64,000 bases of DNA from an uncultured Pseudomonadota bacterium (GTDB taxonomy: Bacteria > Pseudomonadota > Alphaproteobacteria > RF32 > CAG-239): positions 24,779-88,778 of the forward strand of contig CACWSG010000003.1 in assembly GCA_902763535.1 (NCBI GenBank), written 5' to 3'. The position numbers and the translations under genes were made by a program. Positions 1 to 7,864 of this stretch are shown in pieces; positions within the stretch are counted from its first letter, which is position 1; each line of letters opens with the position of its first letter. A model generated the notes under the pieces. The model did no database searches. It was not told the DNA's origin and worked only from the letters and a program-made list of their open reading frames with translations.

Positions 1-1453
1 TTCCTTTGACAAGCGTGCCATCGTCGCTGACTTCAAGCATAGAGCCTTTATTTGGGTCGTTGCCGCCGACAGTCAATTTATCGCGAGCATGCAAATCGGT
101 AAAATCGCCATCGTCTGCGTGGATTTTTTTGACATGGTCGATGTTATGACCAGCCATATCCAAATCACCATCAATTGTGGTATCATGAAGAGTGGTATGA
201 CCATCAACAAACAAATTCTGACCAATAGATGCATCTTTGTCAACTTTAAGAGAATCAGTCTTTAATGTGCCACCCACTCCAAGATCGCCATGGAAGGATG
301 CGGTGCCTGTGACATCAAGGGTGCCGCCGACAGTTGCGTTGTTATTGACAGCAAGATCACCGCCGACGGTTGCACCGTTAGTAACATCAAGGGTGCCGAC
401 AGTAGCTTTACCGCTGATGGATCCATCGCCGGTTATAGTAAGTTCGTTACCGTGAATATAGCCACCTTGCAAATTACCGTGAAAAGTGGGAGCGGTGATG
501 TCGCCGGTAGAGGTGATGGTTCCGGTGTTGGTTATGCCGTGAAGAGTGCTTATGCCACCGACACTGAGAGCTCCGGTTATGTTGGCGGATGCCGCGGTTA
601 ATAATCCTGTGATGGTTAATTTATCCGTATTGACTTCAGGAGTGGTTAAGCCACTGGTTACAGTTACACCGGCCGCCGAGTTGGCAACAATGTTGGTAAC
701 ACCTTGAATGTCGTGTCCTTGCATATTGAGCAAAGAGTTGTTGCCGAACAGCAAGGGGGTTTTCATGGTGTTTTTATCGGCTTCACCGGTCCAAACACGA
801 TATAAGGCTTCAGAAGAGTCAACATCACCGACTGCCGAAGAAATAGCTTCGGTGGAGATGGAAACAAGCGAGTTATCTTTAACCGGGTGAGCATCATCCC
901 AGTCAAAACCGAATTGCTCAGGAGTGGTGCTCCAAGAACCTTGGGTGCCGTTAAAGTGATAGCCGCTGTCGTCTTTGGTTATCATACCACCATTGGTACC
1001 AATCATGGTGGCAATTTTGGCAGCGCGTCCGCGGGTCATATCGTCATTGAGTGCAGCAACCACGGCAGAGGTGAAAACATTGTGATGATTGCCTTGCAGG
1101 TCGGTGAGGGATTCTTTTTTGACCGCAATCTTAAAGTCTTCAAACAATTTGGATGCTTGGTTTAAGTCAAAGCCCTCCGGCAGGTAGGCTTGAATTTTGG
1201 CAAAGTGTTCAGATTCAGGATCAATAACCGTGGTATTGTCCATAGAAGCCAAATTGGTGTAGTTGTCTTTGAGGTAGGCATCAACAGCTTGAGATACCAT
1301 GCGGATTTGTGAGGCGACATTGATGTCTTGCAATTCGGTGGTGCGTTCGGCTGCTTTACGATATAAAACCGGCGTTACCATGGCTATAAGTCCCAGCATA
1401 GCCAAAGCCTCAATCATAATGCTGCCTTTTTGTGATGAATTAAATTTTTTCAT
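1..1453 (-). CDS. Type IV prepilin-like protein with repetitive beta-helix-like stalk (PilV-like), 3' end beyond the window
   Basis: I translated this frame by hand: it is open for 484 codons from ATG at 1453, with a GAGAGG ribosome binding site, to the left edge, so the C-terminus is missing. The N-terminus is a short basic leader ending in KG followed by SIMIEALAMLGLIAM, a class III (type IV pilin) signal with cleavage after Gly10, Glu at mature position 5 and a hydrophobic alpha-1 helix. Residues about 30-250 form a globular region. From about residue 255 the protein is built of short Gly/Thr/Val-rich units such as ATVGGTLDVTG, suggesting a beta-helix or tail-fibre-like stalk. It sits 14 bases downstream of the cysteine-rich gene. 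A minor pilin or tip adhesin like conjugative PilV is the best guess. The pilin signal is seen directly; the role is inferred. Confidence 0.8.
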   Translation of the reverse strand, partial: MKKFNSSQKGSIMIEALAMLGLIAMVTPVLYRKAAERTTELQDINVASQIRMVSQAVDAYLKDNYTNLASMDNTTVIDPESEHFAKIQAYLPEGFDLNQASKLFEDFKIAVKKESLTDLQGNHHNVFTSAVVAALNDDMTRGRAAKIATMIGTNGGMITKDDSGYHFNGTQGSWSTTPEQFGFDWDDAHPVKDNSLVSISTEAISSAVGDVDSSEALYRVWTGEADKNTMKTPLLFGNNSLLNMQGHDIQGVTNIVANSAAGVTVTSGLTTPEVNTDKLTITGLLTAASANITGALSVGGISTLHGITNTGTITSTGDITAPTFHGNLQGGYIHGNELTITGDGSISGKATVGTLDVTNGATVGGDLAVNNNATVGGTLDVTGTASFHGDLGVGGTLKTDSLKVDKDASIGQNLFVDGHTTLHDTTIDGDLDMAGHNIDHVKKIHADDGDFTDLHARDKLTVGGNDPNKGSMLEVSDDGTLVKG

Positions 1454-1467
1454 GAGACACCTCTCTT

Positions 1468-2157
1468 TCATCGCCATGACAAATAAGCAAAACAGGCATC
1501 GTTGTTGTCAATGCAAGTTCTGCCGCTAAATTGGGAGGGAATGAGAAAATTTCTGCCCTCGTAGTTGCGAATGTAATAATTGCTGCCGGTCTTTACGATA
1601 TAACCGGCCATTTGGCTGCTGCCGAAATGTTTGCGCATTGCTGTGGTTAAATCACCGGACGGAATAGCTTTGCCTTCACGGTCAAAGGTCATCCAGTGTT
1701 GCGGAATCGGGCCATAGGTAAATAATCCACGCAAAACTTGAGTTTCCTCGCCATTTTGCTGGCACGAACCGTTGCAGTCAGCATTGACATAATTCGGACT
1801 TGCTTGCGTGCCGTTGTTGCATAAACAGGCAATTTGATTGTGGTAGGACGGGTTGTTAACAAAGCCGAAAGTTATGTAATCAGCGCTTGCCTCGTCAGCA
1901 TCTCCGGTGGGATAAGCAACCATATTTTTAGTTTCGCAGGTTTTGTCGGCCTCACTATAAGGATGACCGTCCGGACAGGCAAAAGGCCAACTATGTTGTT
2001 TCATATATTCAAGTCCTGCTTTGTGTTTTACCACCATTTGAATCATCATGGACTGGGCAACCGGCGTATCAACAACACCGACCATGTCGCTGCGCAAAGG
2101 CAGGACATAAGCCGCTAATGCCGCCAAAAATGTTGCTAACACAACCCATAAGTACAT
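1468..2157 (-). CDS. Membrane-anchored cysteine-rich protein upstream of the pilin (possibly PilM-like)
   Basis: The 229-residue protein starts with one hydrophobic segment (about residues 3-21) and no cytoplasmic domain, so nearly all of it should lie outside the membrane. That part carries eight cysteines, including CLC and two CX3-4C pairs, which could form disulfides. It precedes the prepilin gene by 14 bases on the same strand, so the two are probably co-transcribed and work together. The size and N-terminal anchor recall PilM of IncI-type pilus operons, but I see no diagnostic motif, so the name is only a suggestion. A start with AAGGAG-type spacing is present (aaaggagttatgATG on the minus strand). 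Confidence 0.7.
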   Translation of the reverse strand: MYLWVVLATFLAALAAYVLPLRSDMVGVVDTPVAQSMMIQMVVKHKAGLEYMKQHSWPFACPDGHPYSEADKTCETKNMVAYPTGDADEASADYITFGFVNNPSYHNQIACLCNNGTQASPNYVNADCNGSCQQNGEETQVLRGLFTYGPIPQHWMTFDREGKAIPSGDLTTAMRKHFGSSQMAGYIVKTGSNYYIRNYEGRNFLIPSQFSGRTCIDNNDACFAYLSWR

Positions 2158-2281
2158 ATCATAACTCCTTTACAGTCCTACTGTGATTATTTTATCATAA
2201 CATATAATTTGTTTCAAATGTGTTAAATTATTGTGATATTTTATGGGGAAAAGTCGGAATATTTTTTTATTAATTAGTAGA

Positions 2282-2366
2282 CCCCTAATTCAGCCCTAAA
2301 GGGCTTCAGGGGTGACACTTTTTGTTGTCATGCCTGAGCGAGTGAAACGAGTGAATTAGGCATCTT
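2282..2366. repeat. Bipartite REP/BIME-like element, copy 1
   Basis: Left half: CCCCTAATTC, a hairpin (AGCCCT aa AGGGCT at 2292-2305), then TCAGGGGTGAC. Right half: an inverted relative, GTCATGCCTGAG to GAATTAGGCATC. The two halves are joined by an AT-rich linker, so the whole element is itself a large palindrome. It is flanked by TTCCGATTTTATTAATT, which also flanks the other copies. Confidence 0.8.
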
Positions 2367-2386
2367 CCGATTTTATTAATTCGTAG

Positions 2387-2472
2387 CCCCCTAATTCAGC
2401 CCTAAAGGGCTTCAGGGGTGACACTTTTTGTTGTCATGCCTGAGTGAGTGAAACGAGCGAATTAGGCATCTT
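2387..2472. repeat. Bipartite REP/BIME-like element, copy 2
   Basis: Nearly identical to copy 1, with the same AGCCCT/AGGGCT hairpin and a few C/T differences in the right half. It follows copy 1 directly, so the two make a tandem of about 105-base period including the flank. Confidence 0.8.
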
Positions 2473-2486
2473 CCGATTTTTTTATT

Positions 2487-2512
2487 GTTACTTTTGTGCG
2501 TACAAAAGTAAC
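2487..2512. repeat. Perfect 11-bp hairpin of a second repeat family
   Basis: GTTACTTTTGT (2487-2497) pairs perfectly with ACAAAAGTAAC (2502-2512) around a four-base loop. The sequence that follows, to about 2684, resembles a mobile intergenic sequence that reads as VRTKVTKK in one frame; I recall similar text from many bacterial genomes. It is not a gene. Confidence 0.6.
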
Positions 2513-2774
2513 CAAAAAACGTCGGGCAATTCGGTCAAGCGGTTTTGATATTTTTCGGCAGCCTCCGCCGAACTCGCTGGCGCTTTACGCCCACTCGAAC
2601 ATGCGGCGGAATAAGCTTTTAGCGGCTGGCTCAAAACACCAAAACTTTTCACTTGCCCTCATAATGCCCGAACCTGAAAAGTAAATATTTGGCTCGCAAT
2701 CCCAAACCCTATATAAAAAGTCATTCTCGGGTGGTGTTTTCTTTTATGTCATTCTCGTTTTTTTATTTTATGTC

Positions 2775-2837
2775 ATTCTCGGGCTTGACCCGAGAATCAA
2801 AGCGAATTTGTTTGACCCTCGGATCAACTCCGAGGGT
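2775..2837. repeat. Two adjacent GC-rich palindromes
   Basis: ATTCTCGGG/CCCGAGAAT (2775-2783, 2789-2797) and ACCCTCGGA/TCCGAGGGT (2815-2823, 2829-2837) are perfect 9-bp inverted repeats with 5-base loops. A partial echo, GAGGGTGACAGTAGAG, follows twice. They are structured like intergenic palindromes of alphaproteobacteria and have no T-tract, so they are unlikely to be simple terminators. Confidence 0.6.
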
Positions 2838-2870
2838 GACAGTAGAGTGTTGTCCGAGGGTGACAGTAGA

Positions 2871-2937
2871 GGGGCTTCAGGGGTGACACTTTTTGTTGTC
2901 ATGCCTGAGTGAGTGAAACGAGCGAATTAGGCATCTT
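2871..2937. repeat. Bipartite REP/BIME-like element, copy 3 (left-truncated)
   Basis: Only GGGCTTCAGGGGTGAC of the left half remains, joined to a complete right half (GTCATGCCTGAG to GAATTAGGCATC). The truncation point abuts the GGGTGACAGTAGAG repeats. Confidence 0.75.
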
Positions 2938-2961
2938 CGGATTTTTTTTATTAATTCGTAG

Positions 2962-3049
2962 CCCCCTAATTCGCAGTCTAAAGACTGCTCAGGGGTGACA
3001 CTTTTTGTTGTCATGCCTGAGTGAGTGAAACGAGCGAATTAGGCATCTT
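2962..3049. repeat. Bipartite REP/BIME-like element, copy 4
   Basis: Complete copy, but the left-half hairpin is GCAGTCT aa AGACTGC (2973-2988), not AGCCCT/AGGGCT. Both arms changed together, so pairing is kept while the sequence differs. Confidence 0.8.
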
Positions 3050-3073
3050 CGAATTTTTTTTATTAATTCGTAG

Positions 3074-3118
3074 CCCCCTAATTCGTGGTTTTGGCAAACC
3101 ACTCAGGGGTGACAGTAG
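3074..3118. repeat. Bipartite REP/BIME-like element, copy 5 (left half only)
   Basis: CCCCCTAATTC, then a third hairpin version, GTGGTTT tggc AAACCAC (3085-3102), then CTCAGGGGTGAC. The right half is missing. It lies just beyond the infA terminator. Confidence 0.75.
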
Positions 3119-3140
3119 AAGGGTTTCCAAGGATGACAAT

Positions 3141-3167
3141 TAAAAAAGCGCTTTTTTCAAAGCGCTT
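3141..3167 (-). terminator. Rho-independent terminator of infA
   Basis: On the minus strand, AAGCGCTT, a 6-base loop and AAGCGCTT are followed by a T run (A run at 3142-3147 of the plus strand). It starts 6 bases past the infA stop codon. Confidence 0.85.
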
Positions 3168-3172
3168 GAAGT

Positions 3173-3394
3173 TTATTCTTTGTGGCGGAATGTTATGCGC
3201 CCCTTGGTCAAATCATAAGGTGTCATTTCAATATCAACCTTATCGCCAACCATAACGCGAATGCGAAATTTGCGCATTTTACCGGCAGTATGAGCCAAAA
3301 TTTCAACGCCATTTTCCAATTTTACTCTGAACATGGCGTTAGGAAGTTTTTCAATAACTTCGCCGGAAAGTTCCAATAATTCTTCTTTACTCAT
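3173..3394 (-). CDS. infA: Translation initiation factor IF-1
   Basis: A 73-residue single OB-fold protein, close to the usual 72. The sequence [20 protein letters not shown], then [13 protein letters not shown] and a [13 protein letters not shown] ending, is the standard IF-1 pattern. IF-1 binds the ribosomal A site of the 30S subunit during initiation with IF-2 and IF-3. The start has an AAGGAAAA site upstream. The gene lies one base after the stop of the histidine kinase gene and is followed by a strong terminator, so it is probably the last gene of that transcript. Confidence 0.97.
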   Translation of the reverse strand: MSKEELLELSGEVIEKLPNAMFRVKLENGVEILAHTAGKMRKFRIRVMVGDKVDIEMTPYDLTKGRITFRHKE

Positions 3395-3395
3395 G

Positions 3396-5132
3396 TTATT
3401 TTTTCCTTTTGTGAGGTTCTTTTGGATGTTTTATATTCTTTTGTTTTGCTTTTGGCAAGTCTTTTTGTGGCGGAAAAATAAAACTAAAGCAACTTCCTTT
3501 GCCAATATGAGAGGTTACCTCAATTGTTCCGCCCTGTTTTTCGATAATTGATTTGGCAATCGATAGACCTAAACCGGTGCCGTTGGAGTTTTTGGACTGG
3601 TTGCCGTGAGAGAAAAACGGATTGAATATTTTGTTTAAATTTTCTTTGCTGATACCGGTACCATTGTCGGTGAAACTTATTTTGATACCCGAAGCAGGTG
3701 ATGATGTTATTTTTACTTTTAAGAGACCTTTATTGGGCATGGCTTTTATGGCATTTAGGATAATATTAATTGAAGCAATTTTGAAATCAGTTTCATTGCC
3801 GGTAAGCATGATGGGTTTGGCCGGCTTTTTAAGCTCGATTTCCACGCCGTTTATTTTAGCCTCATAGTCCAAAACTTCAATTGTTTCGGCAACCGATGCC
3901 GCACAGTCAAAAGTGGTATATACAACATCGCGATTGCGTGTCAGTTTTAGCAGACGCTCGGGAACTTTGGTGGCGCTGACAAGCTCATTGTATATCATAG
4001 TCATGAGTTTCTTCTCTTCGGCATCATCAGGTTTGTCTTGATAATATTTTGACATCAGATGTTCGGTTATGATGCGTAGAGCGCCTAATTGGTTTTTGAT
4101 TTCGTGTGCGATAGATGAAGATAAGAATCCTAAAGACGAAACTTTTTGTTGGTGGGAAAAATCAATATCATGACTCAAATCACGAATTGATTCAATGATA
4201 TAGCGCCGATGATTGTCATAATACAAAGGTGCTGCATTAATAGCTAGATAGCTATTGGGTGAGTGCGAAAATTGTTGAATGGTATTAGAAACTTTTTGCG
4301 ATTTTTCCATGATTTCGCGCAAAGGACATTTTGAATTGGGGATATTGCAAGGCTCATTATAACCAAAAGATGAGGTATAGCACTTGGTGTTAATGTGCGG
4401 ATGATCACCGGATAGTTGATAGTAGCTTTTGTTGGCAATTACAATGTTATATTTTTCATCAATTACACGGATGCCGTCAGGAATGCTATCAATAATCGAT
4501 TGGAGGAAGTTTTCTTCTTCTTTGACTTTGTTCATCATGTTTTGCAGATTGTCCAACATGGTGTTAAAGGTGGAAGTCAGGCGGTCAAGTTCATCAACAA
4601 ACATGGAGCCTTTGCGCTCGGGAACACGCAACTTAAGATTACCATGGCTGATTTGTTCGGAAATTGTTGAAATATTGTTAATCGGAGTAAGAATCAGTTT
4701 TTTGATAATCCATCCCATAATTAAAATGAAAATAACCTGCAAAATAGTACTGGCCGTGATAATTGCTACACCGTGGTTAATAGTTTTATATTGCTCGTTA
4801 TATTGTGAAGTTCGCTCGGCAATCGACTGTTGTTCTTTTACCAAAAAATTTGCGTTTTCAGTATCAAAAACAAGAGAATAAAGGTAAGCATTGTTTTTTA
4901 TGCTTTTTTCAAAATCGGGAAGCTTGTTAGCCAAATTCTTCAGCTCTTTGATTGTGTTGATGTTGTTCAGCAGCAAGTTGTTGTATTGCTGGTTGCGCTG
5001 AATCGATAGAATTTGGTCTTTTTCAATTTTGAGTGAGTAGGCAGTGTAAAATGTGTAGATAAAAAGCAAGCATGAGCTTATAGTTAAGGTCATGATGAGA
5101 TATATTATTTTTCGATTAAGGCTTAAGAACAA
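3396..5132 (-). CDS. Orphan membrane sensor histidine kinase (HAMP-PAS-HisKA-HATPase)
   Basis: The 578-residue protein has a membrane segment at about 9-31, an extracytoplasmic domain to about 118, a second membrane segment at about 120-145 and a HAMP linker to about 200. A PAS domain follows at about 208-320, then the phosphoacceptor helix with His343 in AHEIKNQLG, and an ATPase domain with [16 protein letters not shown] and [12 protein letters not shown]. The PAS domain carries Cys251, Cys262 and Cys269 in the pattern CX10CX6C-P. The last 30 residues are Lys/Pro-rich. The start is TTG with a good AAGGAG site 8 bases upstream; no ATG fits. No response regulator gene is adjacent. The ligand is unknown. 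Confidence 0.92.
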   Translation of the reverse strand: MFLSLNRKIIYLIMTLTISSCLLFIYTFYTAYSLKIEKDQILSIQRNQQYNNLLLNNINTIKELKNLANKLPDFEKSIKNNAYLYSLVFDTENANFLVKEQQSIAERTSQYNEQYKTINHGVAIITASTILQVIFILIMGWIIKKLILTPINNISTISEQISHGNLKLRVPERKGSMFVDELDRLTSTFNTMLDNLQNMMNKVKEEENFLQSIIDSIPDGIRVIDEKYNIVIANKSYYQLSGDHPHINTKCYTSSFGYNEPCNIPNSKCPLREIMEKSQKVSNTIQQFSHSPNSYLAINAAPLYYDNHRRYIIESIRDLSHDIDFSHQQKVSSLGFLSSSIAHEIKNQLGALRIITEHLMSKYYQDKPDDAEEKKLMTMIYNELVSATKVPERLLKLTRNRDVVYTTFDCAASVAETIEVLDYEAKINGVEIELKKPAKPIMLTGNETDFKIASINIILNAIKAMPNKGLLKVKITSSPASGIKISFTDNGTGISKENLNKIFNPFFSHGNQSKNSNGTGLGLSIAKSIIEKQGGTIEVTSHIGKGSCFSFIFPPQKDLPKAKQKNIKHPKEPHKRKK

Positions 5133-5214
5133 CTTATTTCTCCTTATAAATACATTAACTCACTCATACATTGCGTGTATTTTAGCGCATAATTAGTTGA
5201 TAAAAGATAAACAA

Positions 5215-5240
5215 AAAGCAGAAATTTTCATTTCTGCTTT
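5215..5240 (-). terminator. Terminator of the kdsD-to-ptsN block
   Basis: AAAGCAGAAAT (5215-5225) pairs perfectly with ATTTCTGCTTT (5230-5240). On the minus strand the stem is followed by TTTTTGTTT. It lies 22 bases past the ptsN stop and also separates the block from the kinase gene. Confidence 0.85.
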
Positions 5241-5261
5241 AAGATTTTATTGCAAAAACTT

Positions 5262-5720
5262 TTATGCTTCACATAAAAGAGCATATATTTCGGTAGGATT
5301 ATTCATTTGGCGCAATCGCTCACAAATGCTTTCATCCTTTAAGCATCTGGATAATGATGCCAGCGCTGTAAGGTGATCAGCGCCTGAGCTTTCAGGTGAT
5401 ATTAGCAGAAACACTAAATCAACCGGTTTGCCATCAACAGCATCAAATTCAACAGGATAGCTCGGACGCGCAAAAAACACCATCGGCTGAGTCAGCTCAT
5501 AAAAGCGACCATGCGGAATAGCAACACCTCCGCCCAAACCGGTGGAACCTAAATTTTCGCGTTCCATAATGGTGTCAAAAAGCGACAATGCATCTATGGA
5601 GCATACTCCTGATGCTCGCTGAGCCAAATCAGTCAAAAATTCACGTTTCGAGCCTGATTTCAAGCCGATAAAAATGCTTTTTTCTTGCAAAAGATTAGCA
5701 ATATTCATGCTTAATGCCAA
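5262..5720 (-). CDS. ptsN: Nitrogen-regulatory PTS EIIA protein
   Basis: The 152-residue protein is a PTS EIIA-2 domain of the Ntr type. The phosphorylated histidine lies in GGGVAIPHGR (His about 75). EIIANtr receives phosphate from EINtr and NPr and controls potassium, nitrogen and envelope functions by protein contacts; it carries no sugar. It is last in the lptB-rpoN-hpf-ptsN run, the usual proteobacterial neighbourhood, and begins one base after the hpf stop. An inner Met at residue 5 (5708) is an alternative start. Confidence 0.95.
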   Translation of the reverse strand: MALSMNIANLLQEKSIFIGLKSGSKREFLTDLAQRASGVCSIDALSLFDTIMERENLGSTGLGGGVAIPHGRFYELTQPMVFFARPSYPVEFDAVDGKPVDLVFLLISPESSGADHLTALASLSRCLKDESICERLRQMNNPTEIYALLCEA

Positions 5721-5721
5721 A

Positions 5722-6273
5722 TTATTTAGGTTCTACCCAACCGATATTACCGTCTTTGCGGCGATATACCATGTTGAAAGTGTTAGTGGCAGTGTTCTTG
5801 AACATTAATGCCGACTCGTTGTTTAAGTCCATGAACATTACAGCTTCAGAAACAGTGCAAACCGGAATATTAGCTTCTAATTCAGCAATAGTAAGAGGTG
5901 CATAATCATTAACTTCTTCAGCCTCTTCGTCATAGGGGAATACTGCTTCGTTTGCGATTTCAGCCATACCGGTCTTGCCTTTGTGGTCATTTAACTTGGT
6001 TTTGTGGCGACGCAAGCGGGTTGCAATATGCTCATTGGCGGCATCAAATGAAGAATAAGGATCGCCGGCACGACCGGTGCCTTTTAAGATAATGTTTTTA
6101 GCCGGATGAACAGTAACTTCGGCAATAAACTCATCTTTTTCTTTGGTGAAATTTACCGAACAGCTGACCGGAGCCGGAAAATACTTATTAACAGAGTTTA
6201 AGATGCTTTCTTCAACATGGGCGCGGAGTCTGTCTCCAATGTCAACTTGATTACCTGATAATGTGATTTGCAT
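5722..6273 (-). CDS. hpf: Ribosome hibernation promoting factor, long form
   Basis: At 183 residues this is the long form. An N-terminal HPF/RaiA domain (about 1-105) has the beta-alpha-beta pattern and SSFDAANEHIATRLRRHK. An acidic linker follows, then a C-terminal domain (about 125-183) ending VYRRKDGNIGWVEPK, which in long HPFs drives 100S ribosome dimer formation. An AAGG site precedes the start. It lies downstream of rpoN, as in most proteobacteria. Confidence 0.95.
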   Translation of the reverse strand: MQITLSGNQVDIGDRLRAHVEESILNSVNKYFPAPVSCSVNFTKEKDEFIAEVTVHPAKNIILKGTGRAGDPYSSFDAANEHIATRLRRHKTKLNDHKGKTGMAEIANEAVFPYDEEAEEVNDYAPLTIAELEANIPVCTVSEAVMFMDLNNESALMFKNTATNTFNMVYRRKDGNIGWVEPK

Positions 6274-6388
6274 ATTTCTTACCTTCTATTTTAATTAAAA
6301 CATATTTACACGGGGTGCAGTAAAAAATACACCCTTCTGAGACTACGAGATACTATTTTATTTTAGATAAGTCAATATAAAAGTCAAT

Positions 6389-7849
6389 TTAAATTGGTTT
6401 GTTGCGAACCAATCTTTTGCGTTCGGCCGAAGTCGGAATGTTTAAGGCTTCACGGTATTTGGCAACCGTGCGGCGAGCAATTTTGGTGCCGTCGTTTTCA
6501 AGTAACTCAACAATTTTTTCATCAGAAAGGATATGTTTAGGGTCTTCTTTTTCAATAAGTTTTTTAATGCGGTGTTTGATGGCTAAGGTCGAGGTGTCAT
6601 CATTGCCAAGATAGCTTCCGGCGGCATTGGAAAAGAAATATTTCAATTCGAAAGTTCCAATCGGAGTTGCCATATATTTGTTGGTGGAAACACGGCTCAC
6701 CGTGCTTTCACTCAAATCAAGTGCCAAGGCAATATCTTTGAGTGTCATAGGTTTGAGCTGTTCGATGCCTTTTTCAAAAAAGTTGTATTGCCGCAAAATT
6801 ATTTCCTCGGCAATGCGCAAAATGGAGGTAGCTCTGCTGTGAAGAGCTTTTAAGATAAACGATGCCCGGTTAAAGTTTTCTTTCAGGTAGCGAGCAGCAT
6901 TGCGGTCAGATTTCATTTCAGAATAATAACGATGATTTATCAGCAAACGCGGCAGGGTAAGCTGATTCAGCTCAACACGGTATTCACCGGAAACGTTGCG
7001 CCGGACGATAATGTCAGGAATAATGTTGGAATTGAAAGTGGTTGACCAATCGGCAGCAGGTTTGGGATTTAGGCTTTGGATTTGTTTTATCATGCCGGAG
7101 AGTTGCTCGATTGAGCAATTGCATAAGCGGCAAAGCTTGTTAAAATCTTTGTTTGCAAGTAAGGTAAGATTATCAAGCAAAATTTGCATAGCCGGTGAAA
7201 GTTCATTGCGGTCATTCAGTTGGATTTTTAAACATTCGGCCAAATTTTGCGCAAATATTCCCGATGGCTCAAATTGCTTCATTTTATCAAGGATTTTTTG
7301 CAAACGCGAAGCTGAAACTTTTAATTTGGTGGCAAGAGAAGATATATCGGCGCTAAAGTAACCGGAAGCATCCATATTCTCCAACAAAATAAGCGCCAAT
7401 ATTTTATCAGAATTGTCGGTAAAATTAAGGTCGATTTGTTCTTTGATAATATCATAGAGCGATTTGTCAGAAGCAAGGCGCTCGCTGATATAATCAAAAT
7501 CATCATCAGCAGTGATGTGGGCTTTTGTTTGGCGGTAATCGCTCCAGTCAGAGTTTTCAAAACTGTTGTATCCCTCGCTGTCAGAACCAAAATCATCAAA
7601 GTGATTTTGTTCATCAAAATCGTTGGCAAAATTATCTTCTTCTTGCGGTGAAATGTTTTGTGTATCGGAATCATCCTGCCGCAACAGCTCATCTTCTTTC
7701 TCGAGCAGAGGATTTGAAGAAAGCTCCTGCTCAACAAATTCGTTGAGTTCAAGATTCGACATTTGCAGCAAATTGATGGCCTGCTTCAGCTGAGGTGATA
7801 ATTTCAGTGATTGGGTTTGTTTTATCTCTAGTTTAGGAGCTAAAGCCAT
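6389..7849 (-). CDS. rpoN: RNA polymerase sigma-54 factor
   Basis: The 486-residue protein has the Gln/Leu-rich activator-interacting N-terminus (LSPQLKQAINLLQMSN), an acidic stretch at about 55-100, the core-binding region, the helix-turn-helix (LKDIALALDLSESTVSRV) and the RpoN box ARRTVAKYRE near the C-terminus. Sigma-54 directs polymerase to -24/-12 promoters, which need AAA+ activators, often for nitrogen or flagellar genes; no such activator gene lies in this window. It starts 15 bases after lptB with only a weak ribosome binding site. Confidence 0.97.
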   Translation of the reverse strand: MALAPKLEIKQTQSLKLSPQLKQAINLLQMSNLELNEFVEQELSSNPLLEKEDELLRQDDSDTQNISPQEEDNFANDFDEQNHFDDFGSDSEGYNSFENSDWSDYRQTKAHITADDDFDYISERLASDKSLYDIIKEQIDLNFTDNSDKILALILLENMDASGYFSADISSLATKLKVSASRLQKILDKMKQFEPSGIFAQNLAECLKIQLNDRNELSPAMQILLDNLTLLANKDFNKLCRLCNCSIEQLSGMIKQIQSLNPKPAADWSTTFNSNIIPDIIVRRNVSGEYRVELNQLTLPRLLINHRYYSEMKSDRNAARYLKENFNRASFILKALHSRATSILRIAEEIILRQYNFFEKGIEQLKPMTLKDIALALDLSESTVSRVSTNKYMATPIGTFELKYFFSNAAGSYLGNDDTSTLAIKHRIKKLIEKEDPKHILSDEKIVELLENDGTKIARRTVAKYREALNIPTSAERKRLVRNKPI

Positions 7850-7864
7850 CAGCGCAACTTTTGA

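Larger units (their letters stand above)
2158..3172. other. Gene-free repeat-rich intergenic block
   Basis: About 1 kb without a credible gene, between the pilus genes and infA. It is packed with short palindromic repeats: five full or partial copies of a bipartite element, a hairpin of the GTTACTTTTGT type, and two Cys-free GC-richer palindromes. The short frames that cross it (around 2496-2684 and 2689-2886) read through the repeats and are not genes. Confidence 0.8.

Noticed and set aside
237..1529. Plus-strand open frames opposite the pilin gene
   Set aside because: They mirror the Gly/Thr-rich repeats of the minus-strand pilin frame, which has a signal sequence and ribosome binding site; none of the plus frames does.
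2496..2886. Two short plus-strand frames in the repeat block
   Set aside because: They are translations of intergenic repeats (VRTKVTKK and FSGLTRESK types) with no ribosome binding site.
2282..3118. CRISPR array
   Set aside because: Repeats are palindromic and unequal, there are no unique spacers of constant length, and no cas gene is near.
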